A stretch of DNA of 64,000 nt from Sphingomonas sp. PP-F2F-G114-C0414 (GCF_003688595.1 NZ_RCWT01000010.1:1-64000), one strand, 5' to 3'. Counted from the stretch's first letter, positions 24,429 through 35,200 are shown. The notes: a model not told the origin generated them from the letters alone. Program-made: numbers and translations.

Positions 24429-27400
24429 ATGTCCATCCCATTGTACCGTCGCCATATCCGCCGCACGCTGGCGATCAGCACCGTGCTCGCAAGCGGTTGT
24501 GTGCCCGCGGTCGGATGGGCGCAGGCGCTGCCCAGGGCGAGCGACGTGACGGCGGTGATGACGTCGCCCGGCGGCGGCAACCCGACCGTGACGCGCTCGG
24601 GCTCGACCTTGTCGGTCGATCTCAAGGCCACCAGCACGGTGATCGACTGGAACGGCTTCAACGTGCCGACCGGAGCGACGGCGGAGTTCACCGACGGTCG
24701 GGGGGCGGCGCTTGCGCGCAACATCGCAGTACTCAACCGCGACGTATCGGGATCGACGGCCGGCACGCAAATCCTCGGCACGCTCAAGTCCGATACGAAC
24801 GTCGCGGTCTGGGTGTTCAATCCCAACGGCATCCTCGTCGGATCGGGCGCCAAGATCAACACCGGGTCGCTCGTCCTGACGACGTTGAAGCCCGATCAGG
24901 CAAATTTTCTCGCCGGTAACGATCTCGGCGGCAGCTATGGCCTCGGCAAAGAAGGCGGCACCGCCGGCGATATCCGCGTCCAGTCGGGCGCGACGATCAC
25001 GCTGTCGAGCGGCAACCGCGGGCTGATCATGGTCGCGCCCAAGATCACCTCGGCCGGCACGCTGACCGCGGGCAATCAGGACGTCGCCTTCGTTACCGCG
25101 ACCGACGTGACGCTAAACTACGCCGCCGGCAGTCCCTTGTCGGTGACGTTGGACAAGGGAACGTCGGTCGGCGGCACCAGCCAGCTCGTGACCGGGTCGG
25201 TGAGCGGCCGGAACGTCGTGTTCGCGCTCGCCTCCAAGGCGAACGTCACCGATGCCCTGCTCAGCGTCGATGCATCCGTTACCAGCGCCTCGAACGGCGA
25301 CAACGGCATCGTGCTGTCGGCGGGGCGCAGCGGTAACGGCGTGACCGTGGGCAGCACGGCGACCGAGACCGGCGGTGTGGTCGGCATCGGCGGGTCGGGC
25401 GCATGGCGTGCGATCAATGACGATGTGACGCTGACCGCGAACGGCGCAGTGGCGCTGACCGGCGCGCTACGGTCGGGCGGCGACGTCGTCGTCAACGCCG
25501 GGGGGCTCGCCAGCGTGGCGGGCGCGGTCACGGCAGGCAATGACTACCGCGTCGCCGGGACCGGCGTCACGCTGGGGCGCTCCACGTCGGTCGTGCAGTC
25601 TGCGGTTGATGTGGTTGACATTACCTCAACCAATGGGACCTTGTCCGGCGGCGCTGGACTGACGCTTCGCGCCAACGCGAATGGTGCGGGCAACAACTTG
25701 ATGACGCTGTCGACGGCTGGCGCGGCAGGCGGTGATATCGTCTTCGCCAAGGGCTCGTCGATCGAGGGTGGTCCTAACCTCGACTCCGACGTCCGGATCG
25801 GCGTCGGGGTGGCGGGCAACGCGATATCGCTCGGGGACATGTCGGCGCGCGGCCTGCTCGGGGCGGTCGGCGGCGGCGCCTATACCAACGGGCTGTCGGT
25901 CGGCGGCCCGCTGGACCTTGGCGATGTGACCACGCGGTCGGCGTTGTCGCTGAGTTCGGGGGGCAGCTTGACCGCCGGCGTGCTGACATCAGGGGGCGCC
26001 GTTACGCTGAACGGCACCGGCGCGATGGTCCTGGCGGCAGTCGATGCGAGCGGTGACATCGCGCTGAACGGGAGTGGCGCAACTACGGTGTCGAGCGGCC
26101 TCGTCAGCCGGGGAGCGTCCAGCGACATTGCGATCGCACGCGATGGCGCCTTCGCGGTGACAGGCGCGGTGACCGCGGGTGGCACTTTGACGATCGGCAC
26201 GACCGCAGCGACCGCCGAGTCGACCGCGATCGGCGGCGCGGTCGGCGCACGCGATATCAGTGTCGTGACCAGCGGCGCGCAGACCTATGGCGGCGCGGTG
26301 AGGGCAACTGGTGGTCTTACCGCAACGGCTGGTGGCGCGTTCACCTCGTCCGGGGCGATCACCGCTGCGAATACGGTAACACTTACCGGCGCGAGTCTGG
26401 GGCTGAACGCCGTGACAAGCACCAACGGCGATCTCGCGCTCGTGGCGACGAGCGGCGGCATTGCAGGGATTGCAGGGATTGCGCCCGTCGGCGTACGCCT
26501 GACCGCTGGTGGCGCCTTGAGCGCGACGGCTGCCAACGGCGCGGTAACGGTGGCGAGCGGCACCGCGAACGACGGTGTTCTCCGACTGACGGGCAGCGGC
26601 GGTGTGACGGCGGGCAGCTTGACCGGCAGCAACGACGTCATCGTCGACGCGGGGGGATCGGCGGCGATCGTTTCGGGCGCCGTTACGGCGGGCCGCAACT
26701 ATGCGGTCAACGGCGGCTCGGTTTCGCTAGGAACGACGGGATCCGGACTGATCGGCGTCGTCACGCAGGCCGCCCGAGGCGCGGTGACGATCAGCGGGGG
26801 CGCGGGGGGCATAATCGGGCTCGACCGGCTGACCTTGCAGTCCAATTCGGACGGTACGGGCAGTGAAGCGCTCGAGCTTGCGATCGCCGACACGACGAAT
26901 GGCGCGATCGCCTTCGCGCCGGGAACGACACTCAGGGGTGGGTCGGCCTCGCAATCCGACGTCGTGATCCGCTCCGGCGTCGCGGAGGGGAGTGTCGCGC
27001 TCGGCAACGTCGTTGCGCGCAACCTGCTCGGCGCTGTCGGTACCGATACCGCGACCAGCGGTCTCACGCGTACATCCGCGCTCTCGCTCGGTAACGCCAC
27101 GCTCACCGGCCCCTTGTCGCTGTCTGGTGCGGGGCTTGCCACCGGTGCGCTGACCGCCGGCGGGGTTGTGACGTTGACCTCCTCGTCGACCCTGACGACG
27201 GGTGCGATCAGCACCGCCGACGCCGCCACCGCCGTAGCTGCGGGCAATCTGCGGATCGCATCGGCACGCGGCGTCACGGGCGTGACGCTGACGTCGACCG
27301 GTGGCGATGTCGATGTCGCGGGAGCGTTGAGCGCGACGGCCGGCCCCGTAACTGTCGTGGCGAATGTCGGTGCGGCGCGATTGCTGGGCGCAGTGACCGC

Positions 27401-30400
27401 AGGTGGCGATTACCGTGTTTCGGGCGGGTCGGTGACGCTCGGCGGCGTGCAGGCGGCGGTAGGTGCGGTCTCGATTGCCGCGACGGCCGGCACGCTGACC
27501 GGCGCGTCCGGACTTTCGCTGACGTCGGGAAGCGATGGCCGGACGGCGCAATCGCTTGCGTTGTCGGCAACCGGTGGAATCGGGTTCGCGGCGAATAGCG
27601 TGATCAATGGTGGTCCGGCACAGCAGGGCGCGGTCACCGTCGATGGCGGCGCGAACGCGATCACGCTCGGCGACGTCAATGGTCGATCGCTGGTCTTCAA
27701 TGCGGGGCAACCGCTGACCGGGGCGCTGACGGTGGGCGACATCGCAGTGGTCGATGGCCTGTCGATCACCGGCGGCGCGGCGGGAATCCGTCTCGGCGAC
27801 GTTTCTGTCTCGTCGGGCGGGTTGGCGATCACCGCGGTGGACGGCGTGGTCAATTTCGGCAGTGCGGCGCTCAGCGGCGACTTGGCGGTGTCGGGATCGC
27901 GGATCGATTACGGTACGATCAATGCCAATGCAGTCGATCTTAGATCGGTCGGCACCTCCGCAACGGGAATCGCCGGAGGACGAATCGACGCGAGCGGGCC
28001 GGTGACGATCACCGCGATCGATGGCATCGGTGGGGTCGCGACCGGCGCGATCACCACGAAATCCAACCTGACGATCAACTCGGTCGGCGAGATCCGCCTC
28101 GCTAGCGTCGATGCCGGGGGCACGGCTGACCTGGCGACGCTGACCAATCCGGCGGACGTGTTGATCGTCAACGGTCTCACCGCGGTCGGCAAGGTCACGA
28201 TCGCCTCCACGCGCGACATTCGCGCACCGTTCATCACCAGCACCGGCAGCAGCCTCTCGCTCAGCGCCCCCAATGGCGACGTCACCGGGTATCTGCCGGG
28301 CACGACGATCGAGCTCAATACCGGCGTCGATGGCGGCTATACGGTGGACGTCGGGCGCGCGGTGCGGCTCGGCGCGTTGACCGGCGGTCCGGTCTCGTTG
28401 CGCGCGGATACGATCGAGATCGGTTCGATCAGTGTGGGTACCAACCTCGTCAAGCTGTTCGCGGACAGCGGCGATCTCACTATCCGCAACGGGATCAAGG
28501 CCGGGTTGGTCGACCTCCGCGCGTCGGGCGCGGTCTCGGTCGGCGGCCTGATCGACGCGAGCGATGCGGTCACGCTGACCAGCACCGACGGGCTGTCGTT
28601 CGGCGGCATCCGCGGACTGTCGGTCGCGGCAAACTCGGGCGGTGCGATCACCGGCGGCGCGATCCGGAGCACCGGCGCGATCGACCTGACCGGCGGCTCG
28701 CTCCGGGTCGGCGACCTGACCAGTGCCACCGGCGCGATAACGCTCGAGGCCGTGTCGGGAAAGCTCGTGACCGGCGATCTGACCGCCGTCACCGGGATCG
28801 GCGCGCTCGCGCGCGGCGACGACCTGTCGGTGGGGGCGGTCACAGTGTCCGGCGGCAGCGCCAACCTGGCCTCGACGGCCGGCGATGCACGGCTCGACAG
28901 CGGCTCCGCGAGCGGCGACATCGTGTTGAGCGCGGCAGGCGTCGCCGCATCGCCCGGCGCGATCCTGGCGGGGGGCAATTATCTGGTCACCGGCGGGACG
29001 GTATTACTGGGGCGCAACGTTACGCAGGAAGCGAGCGGCCGTATCGCGATCACCGCCACCAGTGGCAATATCGGCGCAGGCGACGGGCTTGCGTTGGTCG
29101 CGAACAGCGGCAACGGCGTCGCGAGCGATGCGATGTTGCTCGATGCAGCGGGCGCGATCGACCTGCTCGGCTCGCGCATTTCAGCCCGCAACGGTGGCGC
29201 GCTGGGGTTGCGCGCGGGATCGGGCAAGACCGTGACGCTCGGCGATATCGATGCCGGGCTCGTCGGCGGCATCGCGACGGCCGCGGATGGCAGCCGTTCG
29301 GTCTCGACGCTGTTTACCAATGACGCGGCGTTCACGGCCGGTACGATCCGCGCGGCGAATCTGGGAATCGCATTGTCGGCGGGCGATCTCGCGATCGATT
29401 CTGTGACGACGACGCAGGCGACGCAATTGTCGACGGCGGCAGGCGCGATCAGGGTCGGGTTGATCACCGCGGATACCTTCGCGGTGGACGCACGCGACGT
29501 GCTGGCGGGTGGCGCGTACGTGTCGCGTGGGGATAACAGCGTGGCGGCGGGCAGTATCGGACTGACCAGCCTCACCGCCAGTCTCGGGTCGACGAGCGCG
29601 GCTGCGCGCACCGGCGACATGGCGATCGCCACGGTCGCGGCGGGTAGCGCTGCGACGCTCACCGCACCCGGTGCGATCGGTGTCCGATCTATCACGGCGA
29701 ACGCGCTAAGGCTCGACGCCGGCGGTACGGTTACGGGCGGAACCTATGCCATCAAGGACGTGACGTCGGTTGCCGGGCAATCGATCCGGCTTGCGGGTCT
29801 CACGTCCGAGACCGGGAGCATCACTGCGACGGCTCGACGGGACGGCATTGCGATCGATCGGCTCGCTGCAGGAGGCGGCGCAACACTCACCGCACCCGGT
29901 ACGATCGCGATCGGCGGCCTGACGGCGAATACGCTGACCGCCACGGCGGGCGGTGCACTGTCGGGTGGCGACTTCACGACGGCGGGTATGGCATCGCTGA
30001 CCGGGCAGTCGATCGCGCTGACCGGGGTCACGACGACGCAAGGATCGCTGACTGCCACCGCGACCGGCGGCGACCTGGCGATCGGCCGAGTGACGGCCGG
30101 CGGTCTGGCGACGCTGATCGGAACCGGCGCGGTTACGGTGAATGGCCTGACAGCGGGCGCACTGGCGGTGGATGCAGGGGGCGGCGTTTCGGGTGGCACC
30201 TACGCGGTGAACGGCGCGGCGTCGGTGGCCGGACAGGCGGTTACGCTGGCTGGGCTGACGTCCGACACGGGCGATGTGACGGCGACGGCGCGCGCCGGCG
30301 ACGTTGCCATTACTCGGCTTGTCGCTGGTGGCGGGGCAACAGCCACAGCGAGCGGTGCGGTGGCTATCGGTGAGTTTGGCGCAAAGGGTGCTGGCACGAT

Positions 30401-32012
30401 TACGGCAACCGGCGGCGGTATCCGGCTCGACACGGCGACCGCGAGCGCCCTCACGCTCAAGGCGGCGGACGATATCGGTGGGCGCACCGGGGCCGGCGCG
30501 ACGTTGGCGAGCACGGCCGGCGATCTCACCGTGACCGGCGACCGCGCGGTGACGCTGGCTGGGGCGACCTCGGCAGGCGATGCGACGATCGGCGGTAGCG
30601 ATGTCCGGGTGTCGGGCGGGCTGAGTGCCGCCCGCGCGTTGCTGGTGCAGGCGCGCACCGCGTTGACGGTGGGCGACGCAACCGCGGGGAGTACGCTGTC
30701 GCTGACCGCGACCAACGGGCTGACAGCGCAGGCGCTAAGGGCAGGTGGCAATACCAGCCTGAAAGCGGGTGCCGCCTTGGCGACGGGCGCGATCGATACC
30801 GGTGGCGCGCTGTCGGTGACCGGCGGTGGCGACGTGTCGCTCGCGTCGAGCCGCACCAGCGGTGCCGCGACGATCGACGCGGTCGGGATCGCGACGCTCG
30901 GCCAGATGATCGCCGGGCCGAGCCTGACGATCAAGGCCAGTGACGCCCGGCTGTCGGGTATCCAGCGCGCCGCCGCGGTCGGGTTCGAGAACCGCACGGG
31001 CGATACCAGCGCGCTGCGGCTCGGCGACGGCACCGCCGCGGACGGCTTCCAATTGTCCGATGCCGAGATCAAGCTGGTCGAGGCCGATGCGCTGACCTTC
31101 CGGCAGGGCACGGGCGCGGTCGAGATCGGCACGCTGGCGTTCGACGCCGATGCGGGCCGCCGCACGGTCGACGTATTGGGGACCGGGCGGATGACGATCG
31201 ACGGCATCGTCAGTGGTGCAGGGGCGGGGCGGATGTTCCGGTTCGGTGGCACGACCACGTCGGAGACCGATACCGCGTCCGCGATCCACGTCGCGGCGAC
31301 GAGCACGGCGGGCGGGCGGCTGTTGTTCGATACCGCCGATCTCGATCTGCGCGGCAACCGGATCGCGGTCGGGCTTGGCGCGGGTTTCCTCAACCTCCTG
31401 AACGACGATGCCACCGTCACGCAGGTCGTCGCAGGGCTGGTGGGGAACGCCAATTCGGCGCTCTACAACGCCAATCTCGGCGGCGGCACCTATGATCCGT
31501 CCGCGCCGACGACGGTCTCGGCCCGCAGCCTGACGGTGCGCTACGGCGACTATGCGCTGTTCCAGAACACCGGTGTCGCGCGCACCAACACGGGTATCGT
31601 TCTGGGCGGCACCCCCACCGCACCGGTGAATCCGGCGCTCAGCCTGCGCCCGACCACCGCGTCCAACACGTTCGCCGCATTCGGCACGATCAACGGCGTC
31701 GGCGCGACCGCGGCGGCGCTGCTGGGGCCGGACACCGTGGCGCTGGGGAACGCCAACGTCTCCGCCACCCGGATCAACGGCTGCGTCGTAGGATCGGGCG
31801 CGGGTTGTCTCACCGCGATCGTGATCCAGCCGACCTTGCAGGTGTTCTCCGCGAGCCAGGCCGATCTGTTCGGATCGGTCGCCGATCTGACGGTGCCGTT
31901 CGATCCGCTCGTCGGCGGCTCGAACGAGGAACTGCTGACCGGGCTGGCGGCACTGGCGCCGAAGCCCGATACCGATGGCTGCGTCGCCGGCAAGAAGGAG
32001 TCGTGCAAGTGA
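24429..32012 (+). CDS. very large filamentous-haemagglutinin-type exoprotein (TpsA), CHAT-associated
   Basis: A 2527-residue protein. A signal peptide ends VGWAQA near residue 34. The N-terminal TPS secretion domain (about 36-270) has WNGFNVPTGATAEF and the NPNGI motif at about 130-134. The remainder is a Gly/Ala/Thr/Ser-rich beta-helix predicted to form a long fibre, built of at least two internal repeat types: a ~200-400-residue module opening GAVTAGxxYxVxG (four copies) and a 76-residue module (five copies). The C-terminus has two Cys pairs (NGCVVGSGAGC and DGCVAGKKESC) instead of a toxin domain, so it is not CdiA-like. It ends overlapping the CHAT gene. Probably a surface-exposed or released adhesin-like fibre. 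Confidence 0.92.
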   Translation: MSIPLYRRHIRRTLAISTVLASGCVPAVGWAQALPRASDVTAVMTSPGGGNPTVTRSGSTLSVDLKATSTVIDWNGFNVPTGATAEFTDGRGAALARNIAVLNRDVSGSTAGTQILGTLKSDTNVAVWVFNPNGILVGSGAKINTGSLVLTTLKPDQANFLAGNDLGGSYGLGKEGGTAGDIRVQSGATITLSSGNRGLIMVAPKITSAGTLTAGNQDVAFVTATDVTLNYAAGSPLSVTLDKGTSVGGTSQLVTGSVSGRNVVFALASKANVTDALLSVDASVTSASNGDNGIVLSAGRSGNGVTVGSTATETGGVVGIGGSGAWRAINDDVTLTANGAVALTGALRSGGDVVVNAGGLASVAGAVTAGNDYRVAGTGVTLGRSTSVVQSAVDVVDITSTNGTLSGGAGLTLRANANGAGNNLMTLSTAGAAGGDIVFAKGSSIEGGPNLDSDVRIGVGVAGNAISLGDMSARGLLGAVGGGAYTNGLSVGGPLDLGDVTTRSALSLSSGGSLTAGVLTSGGAVTLNGTGAMVLAAVDASGDIALNGSGATTVSSGLVSRGASSDIAIARDGAFAVTGAVTAGGTLTIGTTAATAESTAIGGAVGARDISVVTSGAQTYGGAVRATGGLTATAGGAFTSSGAITAANTVTLTGASLGLNAVTSTNGDLALVATSGGIAGIAGIAPVGVRLTAGGALSATAANGAVTVASGTANDGVLRLTGSGGVTAGSLTGSNDVIVDAGGSAAIVSGAVTAGRNYAVNGGSVSLGTTGSGLIGVVTQAARGAVTISGGAGGIIGLDRLTLQSNSDGTGSEALELAIADTTNGAIAFAPGTTLRGGSASQSDVVIRSGVAEGSVALGNVVARNLLGAVGTDTATSGLTRTSALSLGNATLTGPLSLSGAGLATGALTAGGVVTLTSSSTLTTGAISTADAATAVAAGNLRIASARGVTGVTLTSTGGDVDVAGALSATAGPVTVVANVGAARLLGAVTAGGDYRVSGGSVTLGGVQAAVGAVSIAATAGTLTGASGLSLTSGSDGRTAQSLALSATGGIGFAANSVINGGPAQQGAVTVDGGANAITLGDVNGRSLVFNAGQPLTGALTVGDIAVVDGLSITGGAAGIRLGDVSVSSGGLAITAVDGVVNFGSAALSGDLAVSGSRIDYGTINANAVDLRSVGTSATGIAGGRIDASGPVTITAIDGIGGVATGAITTKSNLTINSVGEIRLASVDAGGTADLATLTNPADVLIVNGLTAVGKVTIASTRDIRAPFITSTGSSLSLSAPNGDVTGYLPGTTIELNTGVDGGYTVDVGRAVRLGALTGGPVSLRADTIEIGSISVGTNLVKLFADSGDLTIRNGIKAGLVDLRASGAVSVGGLIDASDAVTLTSTDGLSFGGIRGLSVAANSGGAITGGAIRSTGAIDLTGGSLRVGDLTSATGAITLEAVSGKLVTGDLTAVTGIGALARGDDLSVGAVTVSGGSANLASTAGDARLDSGSASGDIVLSAAGVAASPGAILAGGNYLVTGGTVLLGRNVTQEASGRIAITATSGNIGAGDGLALVANSGNGVASDAMLLDAAGAIDLLGSRISARNGGALGLRAGSGKTVTLGDIDAGLVGGIATAADGSRSVSTLFTNDAAFTAGTIRAANLGIALSAGDLAIDSVTTTQATQLSTAAGAIRVGLITADTFAVDARDVLAGGAYVSRGDNSVAAGSIGLTSLTASLGSTSAAARTGDMAIATVAAGSAATLTAPGAIGVRSITANALRLDAGGTVTGGTYAIKDVTSVAGQSIRLAGLTSETGSITATARRDGIAIDRLAAGGGATLTAPGTIAIGGLTANTLTATAGGALSGGDFTTAGMASLTGQSIALTGVTTTQGSLTATATGGDLAIGRVTAGGLATLIGTGAVTVNGLTAGALAVDAGGGVSGGTYAVNGAASVAGQAVTLAGLTSDTGDVTATARAGDVAITRLVAGGGATATASGAVAIGEFGAKGAGTITATGGGIRLDTATASALTLKAADDIGGRTGAGATLASTAGDLTVTGDRAVTLAGATSAGDATIGGSDVRVSGGLSAARALLVQARTALTVGDATAGSTLSLTATNGLTAQALRAGGNTSLKAGAALATGAIDTGGALSVTGGGDVSLASSRTSGAATIDAVGIATLGQMIAGPSLTIKASDARLSGIQRAAAVGFENRTGDTSALRLGDGTAADGFQLSDAEIKLVEADALTFRQGTGAVEIGTLAFDADAGRRTVDVLGTGRMTIDGIVSGAGAGRMFRFGGTTTSETDTASAIHVAATSTAGGRLLFDTADLDLRGNRIAVGLGAGFLNLLNDDATVTQVVAGLVGNANSALYNANLGGGTYDPSAPTTVSARSLTVRYGDYALFQNTGVARTNTGIVLGGTPTAPVNPALSLRPTTASNTFAAFGTINGVGATAAALLGPDTVALGNANVSATRINGCVVGSGAGCLTAIVIQPTLQVFSASQADLFGSVADLTVPFDPLVGGSNEELLTGLAALAPKPDTDGCVAGKKESCK
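25500..29000 (+). repeat. four diverged long modules in TpsA, each opening with a GAVTAGxxYxV motif
   Basis: The motif appears at about 25521, 26678, 27388 and 28955 (AVTAGNDYRVAG, AVTAGRNYAVNG, AVTAGGDYRVSG, AILAGGNYLVTG). Each is followed by VxLG, then a segment with GLxLxxNxxG, and then a LGDxxARxLLG-like segment. Spacing is irregular (about 1157, 710 and 1567 bases). This indicates old tandem expansion of the fibre. Confidence 0.7.
29427..30420 (+). repeat. five tandem 76-residue modules in TpsA
   Basis: Units begin near 29427, 29658, 29886, 30114 and 30342, that is 231, 228, 228 and 228 bases apart; the fifth is incomplete. Shared features are TAPGxI at the start, SVAGQxIxLxGLTSxTGS in the middle and GDxAIxRLxAGG at the end. 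The near-constant period shows more recent duplication than in the longer modules upstream. Confidence 0.75.
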
Positions 32013-35000
32013 TCCGATCGATGGCGCGCCCGCGTCTTGTGGCGGGCGCCGCTTTGACGAGCGTTGCCATGTTGTTGGCATCGTGCGCGACGGTGCGCGC
32101 GCCAGACCGACCGGACGTCGTCACCCTCGGTCGCAACCCGAGCGGCGAGCCTTGCGTCGCATCGCGCAACTGGTCCGATCCTGCCGTGCCCGATCCGTTC
32201 GCGCGGGCCTATGCCATCACCTGTCGCGGAGTCACCGCCAGTCGTCCGGTCGGCAGCATCCGCATCGTCCCGGCAACCGCGGCGGCGATGAAACCTATCG
32301 ATGCGGTGCTCGACTGCGGGCCGGTCTCGCCGATGACGATCGCGGCCGGTGCGGTGCAGGTCAGGCGCTGCAACGACCGCGCGCTGGGGACCGCGACGGT
32401 CCGGATCGACATGCCGGTGGGCGAGACGATGCTGGTCGCGGATGCGCCGCCGTCGCTGCTCGGGCAGCTCGAGGAAGCGGTTGCGATCCTGGCGGGCACG
32501 AAGCGGCCGAGCGCGGACGCGATGCGGCCGATCGCGCCGACGATCGATCTCGCGGGGGTTGCGCCGGGGCGCACGACATCGTCGGTGGCGTCGACCACGA
32601 CCACCGCGGGCGTGTTCGATCCCGCGACCGCGCTCGGCGAGGGTATCGGCTTCAACCACCGTGGTCTGCATGTCGAAGCGTCGCGCGTGCTGAACGACGC
32701 GCTCAGTCGCGTATCGACCACCGCCGATCCGGCGATGCGGGTCGACCTGTTGCTCGAGGCCGGGCTGGCGGATTCGAACATCCGCTTCAACGACGCGGCC
32801 AAGGAGCATTTCGACGAGGCCGATGCGGTCATGGCGGCGTCGCCGGCCAACCGATCGCTGTTCCTGATGCGCAAGCGCGATGCGTACCGCGCACTCGACC
32901 TGATTAACCGTCATGCTTTTCGCGAAGCCGCCGACATGCTGAGTCAGTCGACCGGTGCAGCGGTTGCCGCGAAGGATCCGCTGCTGGATCCGGCGACTCT
33001 GCGCCAGTTGAACCAGCCGCGCTCGAACGCTGCCGATGCGGTCAGCGCGATCGCGGTACCCGATACCGCCGACCTGGCGCAGCTGGTGCTCGATATCCAG
33101 GCGAAATGGGCGCTCAGCGTCGCACGGCTGGCGCTGGGCGACGATGCGGGGGCGCTCGCCGCGATCGATGCGGCAGCGCGGTCCTATCGCCCGCTCGAGA
33201 ACGAGCGGATCAATCCGTCGCAGATCCTGTGGCTGAGCGCGCGGATCGAGCGCCAACGCGCGCGCCTGCTCGCGCGGGCAGGCAAGTCGGGCGCGGCGCT
33301 CGACGCGTTCGATTCCGCGCTGGTCAACCTCAAGCGCGGCGCGCTGGCGACCGGCGGTACCGGTGCCGAGCCTGCGATCGCACAGGCCGAACTGGAACGT
33401 GCAAGCCTGTTCGCGCGCACCAGCGCGCCACGGGCGGCAGTGCGGACCGAATATGCCCACGCGATCGACGCGATGATCGATGCCGATGTCGACACGCTGG
33501 CGACGTCGAACGGCATGGAGGAATATCTGGATCTGCTGGTCCGGGAAGCCGCGACCACGCCGCAGGCGGATACGTTCGCCCGGTTCTTCCGTGCGGTGCA
33601 GGCGACCGGCGAGCCGGCGATCGCACGACAGGTCAGCCAGCTGCAGACGGTGGTGACCGCCGATCCTGCCACCGGTGCGCTGGTCCGCGAACGCGGCGAG
33701 CTGGAGCGCGAGGTCACGCGGCTTCGCTATGCGATCTCGGCGAAATCGAGTGATGTGGCCGTGCCCGGCGCCAACGCCGGCGTGAAAACCCCGTCGAGTG
33801 ATCTGGGCGCCGCGCGCGCCGCCGCCGAGCAACGGCTGCTCGACGTCGAGGCGAAGCTCGCCAGCGATCCGCGCTATCGGACGGTCGACGATCAGCCGGT
33901 CACGATCGAGGCGGTGCGCGCGGCTTTGAAGCCCGGCGAGGTGTTCCTGAAGCTGACGACGCTCAATCGCCGGATCTACGGCATGATCGTGAGCGCGGAC
34001 CGGACCTATATCTACGCGGTCGCAGCCGACGCCGCGTCGAAGCAGGCGGTCGACGCACTGGCGTCGCAGGTTCGCGGATCGATCGACGGGGCGTTGTCGC
34101 AGGGCAAGCTCGTGCCGTTCGACGATGCGGCCGCCTATGCGCTGTTCCGCCTGATCGCGGGACCGGCCGAGCCGATCCTGGCGTCTGCACGGGCGCTCGT
34201 CGTCGATCCGTCGGGGCCGTTGGAGCGGCTGCCCGCGGGTGTGCTGGTCAAGCGCTACGACAAGGCGGCGGTGCGCGAGACGCCGTTCGATTTCTCGCGC
34301 ACCGCGTTCCTGGCGGCGGACACGGCGATCTCGACCGCGCTGTCGCCGCGATCGTTCCTGGTGGCGCGTGCGTTGCCGCCGTCGCGCGCGCACAATCCGT
34401 TTCTCGGGTTCGGCCAGCACCGCCCGACCGCGTTCGGGCTCGGCGAGGCGGGGCGGATGATCAAGGTCGGCTTCGGCTGCACGGTCGGCGCCGGCCAGCT
34501 CGGCATGCTGTCGCAGGCGATCAAGCCGATCAGCGATCACGAACTGACGGTCGCGTCCGATGCGCTGGGCGTGCCGGGCGCGCCGCAGATGACTGGCGCG
34601 GCGTTCAGCGATACCGGCGTCGAGGCACGCGCCGATCTCGATCAGTATGAGGTGCTGCACTTCGCGACGCATGGTCTCGAGGAAGGGCAATGGGGCTGTG
34701 CGATGTCGCCGCCGGCGCTGGTCACGTCGTTCGGCGATGCGGAGTCGGACGGCCTGCTGAGCTTCTCGGAGATCGCCGGGCTGCATCTCGACGCCAATCT
34801 CGTCGTGCTGTCGGCCTGCGATACCGCGAGCGGCGTCCGCGATCAGGAACTCGCGCGCCGGTCCGGTCAGGAGGAGTCTGGCTCGACGCTCGAAGGATTG
34901 GTCCGCGCGTTTTTGACCGCGAATGCGCGATCGGTGCTCGCCACCTATTGGCAGGTGTCGGCGGAGCGCGAGAGCGAGGAGTTCATCAAGGTCTTCTATG

Positions 35001-35200
35001 GTGCCGCGCGGACCAAGACGATCGGGGTCGCGCTCCAGGACGCGCAGCGCGATCTGATCCGCCAGCCGACCTATTCGCACCCCTTCTACTGGGCGCCGTA
35101 TTTCCTCGTCGGTGACGGCAGCAAGACGATGCTGTCGCCGCCGGCTGGGCAGCCGCTTGGCCAACCGGTGCGCGCGCCGATCATCACCGCCCAGCGATGA
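32009..35200 (+). CDS. CHAT-domain lipoprotein protease associated with TPS
   Basis: A 1063-residue protein with a lipoprotein signal (LVAGAALTSVAMLLASC). The middle (about 200-560) is helical and TPR-like (DAAKEHFDEADAVM, ALSVARLALGDDAGALAAIDAAARSY, SGAALDAFDSALVNLKRG). The C-terminal CHAT domain (about 720-1050) has the caspase-like dyad: His888 in LHFATHG and Cys937 in VVLSACDTASG, then SVLATYWQV. GTG at 32009 is chosen because AAGGAG precedes it and it overlaps the tpsA stop. Outer-membrane anchoring beside a TPS fibre suggests it matures, releases or degrades TpsA, or senses it. Both catalytic residues are present, so an active enzyme is expected. Confidence 0.9.
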   Translation: MIRSMARPRLVAGAALTSVAMLLASCATVRAPDRPDVVTLGRNPSGEPCVASRNWSDPAVPDPFARAYAITCRGVTASRPVGSIRIVPATAAAMKPIDAVLDCGPVSPMTIAAGAVQVRRCNDRALGTATVRIDMPVGETMLVADAPPSLLGQLEEAVAILAGTKRPSADAMRPIAPTIDLAGVAPGRTTSSVASTTTTAGVFDPATALGEGIGFNHRGLHVEASRVLNDALSRVSTTADPAMRVDLLLEAGLADSNIRFNDAAKEHFDEADAVMAASPANRSLFLMRKRDAYRALDLINRHAFREAADMLSQSTGAAVAAKDPLLDPATLRQLNQPRSNAADAVSAIAVPDTADLAQLVLDIQAKWALSVARLALGDDAGALAAIDAAARSYRPLENERINPSQILWLSARIERQRARLLARAGKSGAALDAFDSALVNLKRGALATGGTGAEPAIAQAELERASLFARTSAPRAAVRTEYAHAIDAMIDADVDTLATSNGMEEYLDLLVREAATTPQADTFARFFRAVQATGEPAIARQVSQLQTVVTADPATGALVRERGELEREVTRLRYAISAKSSDVAVPGANAGVKTPSSDLGAARAAAEQRLLDVEAKLASDPRYRTVDDQPVTIEAVRAALKPGEVFLKLTTLNRRIYGMIVSADRTYIYAVAADAASKQAVDALASQVRGSIDGALSQGKLVPFDDAAAYALFRLIAGPAEPILASARALVVDPSGPLERLPAGVLVKRYDKAAVRETPFDFSRTAFLAADTAISTALSPRSFLVARALPPSRAHNPFLGFGQHRPTAFGLGEAGRMIKVGFGCTVGAGQLGMLSQAIKPISDHELTVASDALGVPGAPQMTGAAFSDTGVEARADLDQYEVLHFATHGLEEGQWGCAMSPPALVTSFGDAESDGLLSFSEIAGLHLDANLVVLSACDTASGVRDQELARRSGQEESGSTLEGLVRAFLTANARSVLATYWQVSAERESEEFIKVFYGAARTKTIGVALQDAQRDLIRQPTYSHPFYWAPYFLVGDGSKTMLSPPAGQPLGQPVRAPIITAQR

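Noticed and set aside
24429..32012. TpsA considered as a CdiA contact-dependent toxin
   Set aside because: There is no VENN/pretoxin motif, no C-terminal nuclease-like domain and no small immunity gene behind it; the CHAT gene follows instead.
31550..35164. A 1204-codon open frame antisense to the CHAT gene
   Set aside because: In GC-rich DNA the antisense frame of a real gene stays open by chance. Its translation is Arg/His/Asp-rich with no domain, while the plus strand has a full CHAT protein with catalytic residues.
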